Shown one piece after another: positions 9,749 through 21,000 of a stretch of 64,000 nt of DNA. The position numbers were made by a program, and so were the translations under genes. Position 1 is the first letter of the stretch. Each line of letters begins with the position of its first letter. Under the pieces are notes generated by a model. It did no database searches and was not told the DNA's origin. It worked only from the letters and a program-made list of their open reading frames with translations. The stretch comes from Saussurea involucrata. Taxonomy: Eukaryota; Streptophyta; Magnoliopsida; Asterales; Asteraceae. The stretch is taken from the NCBI GenBank assembly GCA_033807775.1, contig CM066321.1:38912850-38976849 (forward strand), in the 5' to 3' direction.

Positions 9749-10925
9749 ACTCATCATTCAAAGGTTCTATACTTCACAGAGCCTCTGTGGAATTGCTCAG
9801 AACCTATGACAATCTCCACAGAACCTCTGATGAGGTTGACCTATGTTCTGTGCATTATTTATCTCTATTGATTCAAGCATAGGTCAAGGGGGAGCAGAAG
9901 GAGACCTCAAATTAATCTACAGAGGTTGATCATTCAAGGGGGAGCCAAAGGAGGATTATGATCAACAAAGAGTCTATGTCGTCCAAACTAGACACTCTAA
10001 AAGGTATGTGTCGCACAAAATCTTTTCCCAAAAACAATTTTCCAGGACAAAAATTTCTAAATATGTCCTAAAAACAATGTTCAAAACCATAAAAACTTTG
10101 AATGATCAAAAAGTTTTATAAATTATTAGTTATTAGAAATTTCCTATCACAGAGCCTCTGCTGGCTCTGGCAGAGGTCCAAAAACCTCTGTAGGATAATT
10201 TCTCTCTACTAAAGATTTATCGATCCTCTCCAATGTTTTTCAAACGTTTTTGATAAAAGTACAAGCTTCAAGAGATAAAAAGGCAGGTTTCAAACCACAG
10301 AGATCAATCCTAAAGAGGTTGTTACATCAAGGAGGAGCGGAAAAGGAGACCTTGCTGAATCTACAAGGATTCATAAGTCAAGGGGGAGCAAAGAATGCGA
10401 CAGAAGAGATCACATTCGCCGATCAAAAGGAAATAGGTTGGTATCTTGCCACAAAAGTCATAATCCACAGAGTTCTTTCAAACAAAGAACCTCTGTAGAT
10501 CACTCAAATCATTCAAATGACTTCTGCTGCACAAAATCTTTGAGATTTACAATTTTCTAGGACACCAACTTTCAAATAAGTCCTAAATACATTGTTAAAA
10601 CTGATCAAAAACTTGGATGATTAAAAATGTTTATAAATTATTAGTTATTAGAAATTTCCTGTCACAGAGCCTCTGCTGGCTCTGGCAGAGGTCCAAAAAC
10701 CTCTGTAGGATAATTTCTCTCTACTAAAAATTTATTGATCCTCTCCGTGTTTTTCAAACGATTTTTCATTAAAGATACAATCTACAGAGATAAATTAAAA
10801 AAAAAAAAAAATTTCACAGAGCTTCTGTAAAGATTTCCACTTGTGAATTTCTGTATCTGTAACGGTAACTTTTCTGTGGTGAAAATTTAAAACCCACGCG
10901 TTTTTCATTTAATGTGGCCGCACAC

Positions 10926-11096
10926 GACGTCTCGTCGTCACTGGCATTGATGACGTGTCAAGTTTTCATTGACGTACATATCACGTCGTCCTAGAAACTT
11001 GCACCACGCCGAATGAACTCGAGTGTGGACCTCAAATTTTATTAACTTTCTCACATTTTCACCGTTCCGAATTCTTTCCGTTACCACAGTATAAAA
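10926..11096 (+). promoter_or_regulatory. Putative internal promoter for the element A additional ORF
   Basis: A cluster of ACGT-core sites typical of bZIP binding is present: GACGTC (10926-10931), TGACGTGTCA (10951-10960), TGACGT (10970-10975) and TCACGTCGTC (10981-10990). TATAAAA follows at 11090-11096, about 100 bases before the ATG at 11196. The interval between them is pyrimidine-rich, like a plant 5' UTR. This suggests the additional ORF is transcribed on its own rather than only from the LTR. That is inference from motifs. Confidence 0.55.
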
Positions 11097-11195
11097 CCCA
11101 AGTTAAAATCACTTTCAAAACTTTACTATTCTCTCATCTTCTCCGGCGAACTTGCTTATTTCTTTCTGAAAACCTAGAACTTTCAAAACCTACAA

Positions 11196-12947
11196 ATGGC
11201 TTCCAGTTCCAAATCTGCTCACGTTTCACCAACGAACTCTCCGACATCCTCTCCAGTGCATTCTGAGCACTCCCACAACCCACACATCGCCGCCGATGCC
11301 GACAGATATGACTCCGGCGACGAGGCATCCTTCGTACCCACTACCCACCTGCAACAATTTTTCTCAAATGACCATTTCCAGCAAACCCTTCCCATTAAAT
11401 CGAACAACTGTTATCTTGTTCCTTCTCCTACGGCATTTGGCAAAGAACATGCCATCCTGCTAAACATCCTAGAGAACCACTTTCTTTACCCTCTTCTGAG
11501 CAAAACCGTTGAACAAATACCAGTACGTTACCTACATCAGTTTTGGCAATCTTGCCGTTATGACGCTGACACCGATTTGATCAGAGGCTACATTTCTAAA
11601 CCTGACCAAAGTAAGAGCCTTGAACTGATGTTCAATCGCACCATGTTCTCATTAGAATTTGGCCTTCCAACAAGAGGACTCATGGGAATCAAAAAGTATG
11701 CACCCCAACCAACAAATGAAGAACTTATCGACTTTCTGCACATGTTAGGGTACAACCAACAGTTGAAAAAGAGGAACGATTTCCGCAGAGCAAGACTACC
11801 CCCTGTGTGGAATACCTTATTCTCCATCCTAAATCGTTGCCTCACGGGCAAAATCGGAAGCATCGATCAAAGCTCACCTCAAATTCTCTCAATCATGTAT
11901 GGTGTGTATTATGATCTACCCCTAGATTATGCCACCATAATGATGCAAGAGATCATCAACACCATCGATCGCAAAATCGCCTCCCAGAAAGCCAAAATGT
12001 CTGATCACTACTGGTTACCCTCTCTGCAGTTCCAACGAATCCTCAGTGTACTTTTCGAACCCCTACTCCTTATCCAAAAATGGCCAATGGACGGTCCCAA
12101 ACCTAAGCAATTTCCTATGTCCAAGAACACCCCTACAGAACATGAGGATGGCTACCCACACATCAGGCCACTATCAAAGGTAATGTTAGGTTATGCTAGT
12201 GATGAAGAACTAGTTAGTGAGTACACACGCGTTTACAGAACTCCTGAACCCAGTTCTGTAACACCCCCGCGTATAGGAATGCCCATAGGAGGTAATGTAG
12301 TAGAGAGACTTACAGAAGAAGAATGGAAGATAAAGTTGGCTAAACACAAGGCCAACCAGAAGAACTTCAGAGATATAAGGAAAGACCTCTATTCTTCAAA
12401 GAGGAAGTCTTCTGAGGGATCAAAAGAGAAGAAGAAGAAAAAGGGAAAGAAAACCAAGACCCCTACAGAGGAACAACTTGCCTCTGTTTCTGCTATCCAA
12501 CAAACTCCTGCAGAACCATCTTCTCCACCCACTGAACATCCCACAGAACCCTCATCTCCACCACAAATCCAAGGTCCCTCTGCCCCTCCCTCTTCCAAAA
12601 GAAAAAGAAAGTCAAAATCTACAGAGGAGGGAGCACCAAAACCAAAGAAGAGGAAATCAAAGAAGAAGAAACCATCTTCTCCTCTGCAAACAATAACAGA
12701 AGAAATCGAACCACCTCTGCAAACTCTAATCTTCACAGAGGTTCTTGATTCACTTCTTCCAAGACAAGAGACTGCAGAAGAAGAGGTGCAAATAGGTTTA
12801 GAGGATAGGGTAGAAACGTCTGGAGGAAAAGAAAATGAGAAAGGAAAAGATGCCGAAGTTGCAGAAGGCACACATCCCTCAACCCCTCCCAGTGCAACCC
12901 ACACATCTGAAACCGCAGGTCTAGCTGCAGAAGGTGTCATTGAATGA
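11196..12947 (+). CDS. Additional ORF of element A, N-terminal part (583 codons)
   Basis: The protein starts MASSSKSAHV with a Ser/Pro-rich leader. Residues about 50-330 form a compact domain with LPPVWNTLFSILNRCLTGK and PQILSIMYGVYYDLPLDYA, which resembles by eye the 'putative plant transposon protein' domain found in extra ORFs of plant Copia elements. After residue 350 the chain is low-complexity: Lys-rich clusters (KKKKKGKK, PKKRKSKKKK) and Pro/Glu stretches, possibly nuclear-localising. It stops at a TGA (12945-12947). The next 828 codons are open in the same frame, so this may be one protein with a single nonsense change. The DNA is unusually rich in CTCTG/CAGAG words. The function of this ORF class is not established. 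Confidence 0.7.
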   Translation: MASSSKSAHVSPTNSPTSSPVHSEHSHNPHIAADADRYDSGDEASFVPTTHLQQFFSNDHFQQTLPIKSNNCYLVPSPTAFGKEHAILLNILENHFLYPLLSKTVEQIPVRYLHQFWQSCRYDADTDLIRGYISKPDQSKSLELMFNRTMFSLEFGLPTRGLMGIKKYAPQPTNEELIDFLHMLGYNQQLKKRNDFRRARLPPVWNTLFSILNRCLTGKIGSIDQSSPQILSIMYGVYYDLPLDYATIMMQEIINTIDRKIASQKAKMSDHYWLPSLQFQRILSVLFEPLLLIQKWPMDGPKPKQFPMSKNTPTEHEDGYPHIRPLSKVMLGYASDEELVSEYTRVYRTPEPSSVTPPRIGMPIGGNVVERLTEEEWKIKLAKHKANQKNFRDIRKDLYSSKRKSSEGSKEKKKKKGKKTKTPTEEQLASVSAIQQTPAEPSSPPTEHPTEPSSPPQIQGPSAPPSSKRKRKSKSTEEGAPKPKKRKSKKKKPSSPLQTITEEIEPPLQTLIFTEVLDSLLPRQETAEEEVQIGLEDRVETSGGKENEKGKDAEVAEGTHPSTPPSATHTSETAGLAAEGVIE

Positions 12948-15431
12948 GAGCAGCACAGCTCGAACCTCACCCAACCCATCCAGCCAGAGGTTACTTTTTC
13001 AACCTCTGTGCCCACAGAAGCCGGGGAATCCATTCCTAGGGAGTCTCCTCAGAGAGACTCACCTATAGTTCGTGATCCATCGCCCCAGATCACACTAGAA
13101 CACCCTATAGAGGAATTCGTTTCCTCTGACACACACAATATAGGGCCAAAACTTCTTTCAGAGAAAAGTAGAGAGCACCATGACGAAGAGACTCTAGACA
13201 AGTCTCCAAGTCAACAGAAGAATATTCCAATACCCACATCTGGAGTGGATTTGGACAATGTTCTTCACAGAACTTCTGTAGAGACTGAAACTCAGGTTTC
13301 TTCTCGAGGATCAGATGGAAATCCTTCCACCCCCAACGTACAAACAAGGGTGAACGAAGGTGTCCCAGGAACAGGGACTCACTCTGGAGAAGGAGTTGTT
13401 CCTCCAGAGGTTACCCAAGAGGAACATGTTACGAAGGATGAGTTCCAAGCCTTTGTAACCTCTGTAACTCAAACATTGAATGAGTTGCAAAGCTCATTCA
13501 CGTCTTTTACAGAGTCAACTTCAGGCGCGCTTACAGGATTAAATACCAAAGTGGATACCTTATCCACAGAGGTTAAAGCAGCCCTTGCAGAAATGAAGTC
13601 AACTACAGAAACTTCTGCTGCTACTACCATCGCCTCTGCCACTAACATTGCCAAAACAACCGCTGCAGAGTTCGAGAAAAGTGCGACCAAAGCCTTCAAA
13701 ACTTCGATCGCAATCTACTTTGAAACAATGAAGAAAAATGCAGCAAGGCAAGCAGCTCAAGACACCTGCAGAACAGAAGTTACTGCTAAAAGAAGGCAGG
13801 ATGATCCTGATGATGGAGCATCTGGTCATCCTGAGGGGGAGAAAACAAAGGAAACTACAGAGGCTGCTTCTGCAAAAACTACAGAGAAATCAGCAGAAAC
13901 CTCTACAACAGAAACCCAGAAGGGAAAACAACAGAGGCAAAACACCTCTATCTCACCAAAGGATGCACCAACCACAGAACCTAAGGTAATCAATCTTGCA
14001 TCCTCATCCTCAGAACAAACTCCACCCTCACCCAAAGAACCAACACCAACCTCAAAACCAATCCCGAGCAGAACTAGAGTCAAATCCATAGCTCGAAAAC
14101 CCCAAAGACCAAAACGCTCTGCAGAGTTCATTCTTCGCAGAATGGAATTTGTATCTGCTTTTCAATCAGCAAAGCGTTTTGACATTCCACCGCCAAGACC
14201 CAAAGAATCCTCACCAACAGAGACCTCACAACCCGAAGTATCAAAATCTTCAGAGGCAACGACCAAAACATCAAAGCATACAACCCCAAAACCCACAGAA
14301 CCTCCAACTGTCAAATCAACAGAGGTTCCACCCACACAAATCCAAAACCAAATATCTGAAACCTCAAAGCCAAAAGATAAAGGCAAGGGAATAATAACAG
14401 AAGAAGAACCAAAGAAGAAGATGTCAGTTGCAACAGAGAAGTTGATGAAAGGTGCCTTTAATGCCTTCATCACTCCTAAACCCGAAGAGGAAGACTGGGC
14501 ATTCAACTTGAAACCTCTGTCAGAAAACCCAACCCTGGATCCCACAGCTAAGGTAACAAGAGGTAGAGTAGCAGACATCACTAGAAAGATGGATGAGCTA
14601 AGGAGACCAATTCCAAGATCTACTTCAACCATTGAACAAATGGAAGAACAAGTCTTCAGTTATCTCTACAGACAGCACTTCCAGAGCGATCTGCCAGCCC
14701 ATGTCCGAGATCAGAAGCTAAGAGAGGAATTCGATGCAATCTTCACCTCTACAAAGTCAAAACCAGTCAATCAAGTTTACTCCATTCACAAAATAAAGAA
14801 GGTAATCTATTGCAAATACTCCAAAACGAGAACCTATCCTCATACGGTGTATACCATCTGGAAAGTCAAAAGGTCTGATAGATCAGAAAATCAATTCTCT
14901 GATGCTGATATCCGAAACCTCAATCCCTATGACTTACCTGACCTTCTGCAATGGACGAAAGACAACTTCAATGACGACTGCCACAAAAGGTCTTATCGAG
15001 TTCTCAGAAAGGCGATGCGTGAAAAGCTCCTAATCTACAGCATGCTCGACATTCAACTAGCCATCGATCTGGGCATAACTACTCTAAGTATCAGACCACC
15101 AGAGGATTTCTGCCCAACCAATGCCATACCCAATTCAATCATCAAAACTCCAAGGTACGGGTTAGTATTCAAGAATCCTGCTGATCAACTTAAACTGTTT
15201 GTGAAAATGGACTGTCAGAAGTACACAACTCGTACGCTGAACATGTTCAGAAAGATACTAGAGGAGAATAAAGCAACAGAGCTTATGGACGAAGAATCTG
15301 CTCAAATGATGATCAAAGATATTGATGCTACTCTAGGCTTAAGAAATCTGTGCCTCAAATTCTATGAAGAACTCAAGGAAGTGGGAAAAGACAACAGAAA
15401 GTTCGACGACTTCCCAAATGCAAAAATCTGA
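12948..15431 (+). CDS. Additional ORF of element A, C-terminal part
   Basis: This part is in frame with the preceding ORF after one TGA and is open for 827 codons to 15431; its first ATG codons are internal, so it probably depends on the upstream start. Thr/Pro/Glu-rich low complexity surrounds a coiled coil (roughly 13430-13760, heptads around LNELQSSFTSF and AALAEMKST). The last 260 residues are globular: FSYLYRQHFQSDLP, a basic stretch VIYCKYSKTRTYPH, and IRPPEDFCPTNAIPNS. In Sireviruses a long extra ORF lies between pol and the 3' LTR; here it follows the shrunken gag because pol is missing. There is no membrane segment I would trust, so it is not obviously envelope-like. Confidence 0.65.
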   Translation, partial: EQHSSNLTQPIQPEVTFSTSVPTEAGESIPRESPQRDSPIVRDPSPQITLEHPIEEFVSSDTHNIGPKLLSEKSREHHDEETLDKSPSQQKNIPIPTSGVDLDNVLHRTSVETETQVSSRGSDGNPSTPNVQTRVNEGVPGTGTHSGEGVVPPEVTQEEHVTKDEFQAFVTSVTQTLNELQSSFTSFTESTSGALTGLNTKVDTLSTEVKAALAEMKSTTETSAATTIASATNIAKTTAAEFEKSATKAFKTSIAIYFETMKKNAARQAAQDTCRTEVTAKRRQDDPDDGASGHPEGEKTKETTEAASAKTTEKSAETSTTETQKGKQQRQNTSISPKDAPTTEPKVINLASSSSEQTPPSPKEPTPTSKPIPSRTRVKSIARKPQRPKRSAEFILRRMEFVSAFQSAKRFDIPPPRPKESSPTETSQPEVSKSSEATTKTSKHTTPKPTEPPTVKSTEVPPTQIQNQISETSKPKDKGKGIITEEEPKKKMSVATEKLMKGAFNAFITPKPEEEDWAFNLKPLSENPTLDPTAKVTRGRVADITRKMDELRRPIPRSTSTIEQMEEQVFSYLYRQHFQSDLPAHVRDQKLREEFDAIFTSTKSKPVNQVYSIHKIKKVIYCKYSKTRTYPHTVYTIWKVKRSDRSENQFSDADIRNLNPYDLPDLLQWTKDNFNDDCHKRSYRVLRKAMREKLLIYSMLDIQLAIDLGITTLSIRPPEDFCPTNAIPNSIIKTPRYGLVFKNPADQLKLFVKMDCQKYTTRTLNMFRKILEENKATELMDEESAQMMIKDIDATLGLRNLCLKFYEELKEVGKDNRKFDDFPNAKI

Positions 15432-15603
15432 GTCTCTTCAAAGAATCTCTGTCAACGTTTATTTCTGTGTACTCAAAAGTAAATGCCTCTGGCATAAATT
15501 TCAAATGAAAGAAATAATCATCTGAGGTATTGTTTAACCTCTTCTTTACTTAGGTTAAAATGCATAAATTCAACCTTTTATTTTTCAATACTTAGGGGGA
15601 GAT

Positions 15604-16637
15604 TGTTAGCTCCAATATTCTGAAATATTAGAAGTATTGAAAAATGGCCAAGTACAGAAGAACTTCCACAGAAGCTCTGATGAGTGCAACAGAAGCTCTG
15701 CCGGGCATCTCAGAAGAATCAAAGGAAGTTTGATCAAGAGTGATCAAAGACCGAGGAAACTACAGAAGGACGCTTTCAGAAGACCAAGACCGCAGATCCT
15801 CTGTTACAAATAACAGAGCCTCTGCGGACAACATCAGAAGTCAAGGAACCAAGAAGACTTCCCACAGAGGACCGAGCCACAGAATCTCTGCCACCCTTGA
15901 CAGAAGCTCTGCATAAGTAAACAACCAAAGACTCGGAATCCGGTGAAGACTACTCTACAGAGGAACCAGACCGCAGAACCTCTGTAACACATTACAGAGC
16001 TTCTGTGGTCCTCTAAAGACTAGGAAGATATTTATAAATATCTTGCTACTGTTCCAAAACCTGTTCATCAACTTGCATGGAAAAGTACTGTCAAAACACG
16101 TGTCAAGCTCTGAGTGGACTCAATAGGGCATGGTACAAAATAGACGTCTGCGCCATTTAATGAATTTACCAAAAGTACATCTGCTCCATTAAATGCGCAT
16201 GGCTCAAACAACTGCTCACACCATCCAGTTTACTATTCATGCCGTAAAAGGAACAGTGACCTACTTCATAGCCTTCTATAAGTAGTATAAAAGGAAGACT
16301 CATGTTGAGTTCTTCCTAAGGATATATATATATAAAAAACAACACACAAAAACAGAAAAACAAGAACACTTCAATCGAACATCAAGAACACATAGCTTAT
16401 GCACATTTAGAGTCATATCTGTTTAAAGCTTTGCATACTCACTGTTCTTAAATCTGTTCTTGATATATATATATATTCAGTAAACTTTGAGATATTATTT
16501 CCTGTTCACTGTTTATTTATATTGTGTTCTAAATCTATCAAACATATCTGTTAGTTCTTCAAACACGCTTCCGCATCAAACATAAACTCGAACTAATAGA
16601 TCTGATAATCTTGTTTAAAGCAAAACGGGAACTAACA
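15604..16637 (+). repeat. Element A 3' LTR
   Basis: This is a 1,034-bp copy of 7195-8225 with about seven substitutions and small AT-repeat length changes. The purine tract TTAGGGGGAGAT ends just before it. It is followed by the second AAATC copy and the rest of C1 gag. Confidence 0.9.
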
Positions 16638-16642
16638 AAATC

Positions 16643-18076
16643 CTTCAACTCCTACTTCAAATTTAGAGAAAGTAAAGACGGATAAAGGTTCGGAAGAAAA
16701 GCCTAGATTCAATACGACAAACTTTAAATACGATGAACTAAATTCTAGTTACAAAACCAAAAAAGGTTGAACTAACTGAATTTAGTTTGTTATTTTCAAA
16801 TGAATCTATGGCTAAAACAATTGATACAAATATCAATGTACCTGAATATGTTAAAAATGAATCTAATGTTGAAATGGAGTCAAATACAAAATCAGATTCT
16901 GACAAAAAGGAGTTTGTTCATAAAATCTCTTCTGAATTTCCTGATTTGAATTTAGCTTTACTCAAAATTGTTGATTTAGAAAATCAAATTTCTAAATGGC
17001 AATTAAACTTTGAAAAATTAGAGGATGATTATGAAAACATTGGATTAGATCTTGATCAAACTCGAAAAGTCAATATTGACCTTAAAAGTGAGATTCAAAA
17101 TTTAGAATCCAAATTATATGAAATATCAAACTCTAAGATTTCAAAGATTTGTGAAAAATGTTTAAAACAAGCTGAATTAAAACATTAGAATAAATCTTCA
17201 AGTACAACTGATTCTTTTGCAAATGATTCTTTAGAAAAGGTTAAATTTTTTACAGAAAAGAAAGCTCTTGAACTAAGATGTGTAGAACTTTCAAAACAAG
17301 TTTCAGATTTTGAGAAAGTTCTATTTCTTGAAAAAGAGAAAAATAAAAAGGAAAGAACTGAGTTTGAAATAGAAAGAAAATATTGTGAAGTATATCATAA
17401 AGTGTTTTCATCAAAAGTATCTAATGTCAAAACAGAACAAAATCTGAAAAGAAAAGAAAAAGGAAAATTATTCGAAACGAAATCAAATTTGTTTCCAAAT
17501 AATTCTTCTAGTTCTAAGAGTTCTGACAATGTTTCTCATTCTTTCTCAGAAATGGATGAAGAAAAGTGCATGGATCTGAAGGAGAATATTTCAAATAGCA
17601 AGAATAGGAATACTGATACTGAGAAATGTAATTCTTCAAATAAAAATTGTATTCATTCGTGTAATGTTTACAAAGTTTGTGAAAATAAAAATTCCGCAAT
17701 TTCTGATTCTACTTTGTTGACACAAGCAAAAAGAAGAATACATTGTGCTCATTGTTGGGACAACTATTTCAAGCTAAATAGAAATGATTCAAAGAACAAA
17801 AAGTCTAATACTTCATCTTTTTCTTTAAAATCTACAGCAAACAAATTTGCTAAAATGTTCGGTTTCAGATCAAACAAACAGAATAAGAAGAAAGAAACAA
17901 AAACAGTTGATGTGAATATGGTTTGGATTCCCAAAGATCAAATCAACAAACCAAATTCACAAAATAACCTTACTTTTAAAGGCAAAATTCAAGGTTCATC
18001 AACTGTAATAAACAAACTGATCCGTACTAACAAGAAAGGACCCATACAGATATGGGTACCTAAGATCAGGTAATTT
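16643..18076 (+). pseudogene. gag: C1 gag, 3' part
   Basis: This continues C1 gag after element A. It encodes a long hydrophilic coiled-coil region (16787-17188, 17402-17600) broken by a TAG at 17186-17188 and frame changes around 17190-17400. A Cys/His-bearing segment (HCAHCWDNYFKLN, about 17738-17776) and a basic stretch follow. It ends KKGPIQIWVPKIR with a stop, immediately before the protease. The length and coiled-coil content of this gag are large for Copia. Confidence 0.7.
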
Positions 18077-21000
18077 TCTTTTTACAGGACCGTCATGTGT
18101 GGGTCATTGATTCGGGAGCATCTAGACACATGACGGGGTACAAGCATTTATTGCACGATTTTACTGTACATCCTGGCGGATCGGTAGGTTTTGGCAACGA
18201 CTCCAAAGGTCACGTTCGAGGCTTCGGAGCGTTGAAAAATGACTCGATGCAAATAGAAAAGATCTTGTATGTTGAAGGATTAGGGCATAACCTTTTTCAG
18301 TATTAGTCAGTTTTGCGACAAGGACTGTAAGGTAATTTTTGACAAGAAGTTTTGCTATGTTGTGGATGAGAACTGGTCAGAGATTTTCAGAGCAAAACGA
18401 TGCGGCGATCTATATATGACAGATTTTGCGACTCTTGTTGCTTCCAATCAAGTTTGTCTTGTTTCAAAAGCCTCTCAAGATGAATGTGGGTTGTGGCATA
18501 GAAGACTCTCACATCAAAACTTTCGAAGCATCAACAAGCTCAGAATAGATGGATTAGTTTCAGGGCTTCCTGCGTTGAAGATTGACAAAGTTTCCATCTG
18601 TCCGGCCTGTGAGATGGGAAAGATGAAACACGTATCTCACAAGTCAAAGACTTTGTCTAATTGCAACAATGCCTTGGAATTAATCCACATGGATCTATGT
18701 GGCCCGATGCGAACTCAGTGAATGGGAGGAAAGAAATATATATTAGTAATAATTGATGAGTATTCGCGATATACTTGGCTGGATTTCTTACGACTCAAAT
18801 CTGAAGCACCCGAGCTGATTATTAAGTTCATCAAGAAGATACAAATACTTCTACAACGCCCGGTTCAAAAAATCCGAAGTGACAACGGAACTGAGTTCAA
18901 GAATGCAACACTTCAAACATTTCTTGAATCCGTTGGAATATCTCACAATTTTTCCGCACCAATTACTCCACAACAAAATGGAGTAGTTGAAAGGAAGAAT
19001 CGGACTCTTGTAGAAGCGGCTCGAACAATGCTTGCCTATTCAGGTCTTCCACCAAGTCTATGGGCCGAAGCAGTTTCCACAGCGTGCTTTACTCAGAACA
19101 GGACAATTATTAATAAACGCTTTAACAAAGCTGCATATGAATTAATCAACAATCGCAAACCTAACATCAAATTTTTGCGTGTGTTTGGATGCAGGTGTTT
19201 TGTTATGAAAGATCGTGAAAACCTTGCAAAGTTCCAAGTCAAGGCTGATGAGGGAATATTTATTGGATATTCCTTGAATTCTAAAGCATATTGGATCTAC
19301 AATAATCGTACAAAATCAGTCATCGAGAGCATCAACGTTACGTTTGACGAGAGTGTGACTTTGACTTCTGGACAACACAGTTCAGAACTCGGACAGAAAT
19401 CTGAAGCTTCTACTAAAAAAGGAGTAGAACCTGTGGCGAAACAATTTTCTAATTCTCTATTAGATAATAATAGTACTAAAGATTTAGATTTGTTATTTCA
19501 TGATGCATTTATGGATTATTGTGCAGATATGGAACCACCCATCTCATCTGTAAATGCATCTCCACAACAGACGAGTGTTAATGTCTCCGGTCCATCTGAC
19601 GATGTCGGTGCTAGTACTTCTGGGGCAACCAACGAGACTCCAAGTGAACCTACAACTATTCCAGTTTCTGGACCTGAAATTCAGCCTGAAGTTCCGGTTT
19701 CAGTAAACACATCATCGGAGGTTTCGATACATGAAATTCAACAACCAGAAGTTAATGTACCAGAACCGACACATGTATCTTCAGCTGAATCTACTGAAGA
19801 GATCCTTGCAGTTTTGGATGAGAATGATTCATCAAACACTCGTGTAGAGATTCCAACTCTTCCCAGTACACATAAATGGACAAAAGCACACCCCCAACAA
19901 ATATTATTGGTGATCTCAATGATGGAGTGAAGACACGATCTGCGACTACAAACGAGTGTTTGTATGTCAACTTTCTAAGCACACTAGAACCCAAGAAAGC
20001 ATCTGAAGCTTTACAAGATCCAGATTGGATAAACTCCATGCAAGAGGAGTTAAATGAGTTTAAGCGTAACGAAGTTTGGCATTTGGTGAAGCGTCCTAAA
20101 GACAAGACCATTGTTGGAACTAAATGGGTTTTTAGGAACAAGAAAGACGAAGCAGGAATTATAGTCAGAAACAAAGCAAGACTGGTTGCAAAAGGGTATA
20201 ATCAACAAGAAGGAATAGATTATGATGAAACCTATGCACCAGTAGCAAGGATTGAAGCCATCAGAATTTTTCTTGCATACGCCGCGCATAAAAGCATGAA
20301 GGTATTTCAGATGGACGTCAAATCTGTGTTTCTGAACGGAATACTTCATGAAGAGGTTTATGTAAGTCAACCTGAGGGTTTTATAGATCCAAAATATCCA
20401 AACCATGTCTACGTTTTAGACAAAGCACTCTACGGTCTGAAACAAGCACCAAGGGCATGGTATGAGACTCTGACTATTCATCTGCTTGAAAATGGATACA
20501 CCAAAGGTACAATAGATACAACTCTTTTTCTCAAAAGAAAAGGTAAAGATTTAATGCTAGTACAAATATATGTTGACGACATTATATTTGGCTCTACGAA
20601 TCCCGATATGTGTAAAGATTTTGAAGAGGTGATGAAAAGCCGCTTTCAAATGAGTATGATGGGAGAGCTAAAAAATTTCCTTGGACTCCAAGTGACACAG
20701 TCAAATGAAGGCATTTTCATTAATCAATCAAAATATATAAATGATATGCTTAAGAAATTTGACTTAAATTCCTCTTCCACCATGAAAACTCCCATGGCTA
20801 CCGGTAAGCTTTTGAACGCTGATTCATCTGGTATATCAGTCGATCAAAAGTTATACCGTGGTATGATTGGATCTTTACTATATCTAACGGCAAGTAGACC
20901 GGACATTTTGTTTGCAACATCCTTTTGTGCACGTTTTCAAGCTAACCCGAAGGAATATCACCTTGTGGCTGTAAAGCGAATCCTTAGATATCTCAAAGGC

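Larger units (their letters stand above)
9481..11195 (+). other. Element A central non-coding region with hairpin array and purine tracts
   Basis: There is no convincing coding sequence in these 1.7 kb. First comes a tandem array of six hairpins (9503-9748). Then two imperfect direct repeats (about 9885-10255 and 10310-10770) each contain AAGGGGGAG-type purine tracts resembling polypurine tracts, the CTCTG/CAGAG words and a shared block ending GGATAATTTCTCTCTACTAA. Multiple purine tracts are a described trait of Sireviruses. The last 300 bases look like a promoter for the additional ORF. Confidence 0.7.
7195..16637 (+). mobile_element. Pol-less Copia element A (non-autonomous, additional ORF)
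   Basis: LTRs 7195-8225 (1,031 bp) and 15604-16637 (1,034 bp) carry a perfect duplication AAATC (7190-7194, 16638-16642) in C1 gag. A primer site for tRNA-Met is at 8228-8239 and a purine tract (TTAGGGGGAGAT) precedes the 3' LTR. Inside are only a reduced gag (8416-9480), a structured non-coding interval (9481-11195) and a large additional ORF (11196-15431). There is no protease, integrase, RT or RNase H. I count about seven LTR substitutions plus microsatellite changes, so it is younger than C1. It would need proteins from a related autonomous element. Confidence 0.92.

Noticed and set aside
12945..12947. Programmed readthrough of the TGA in the additional ORF
   Set aside because: The context (GAA TGA GAG) lacks the CTA-type sequence known to promote UGA readthrough, and one copy cannot separate this from a simple mutation.
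12389..13033. A 214-codon minus-strand ORF opposite the element A additional ORF
   Set aside because: It is an antisense shadow of the Lys- and Glu-rich coding strand, giving an implausible Phe/Ser/Cys-rich protein.
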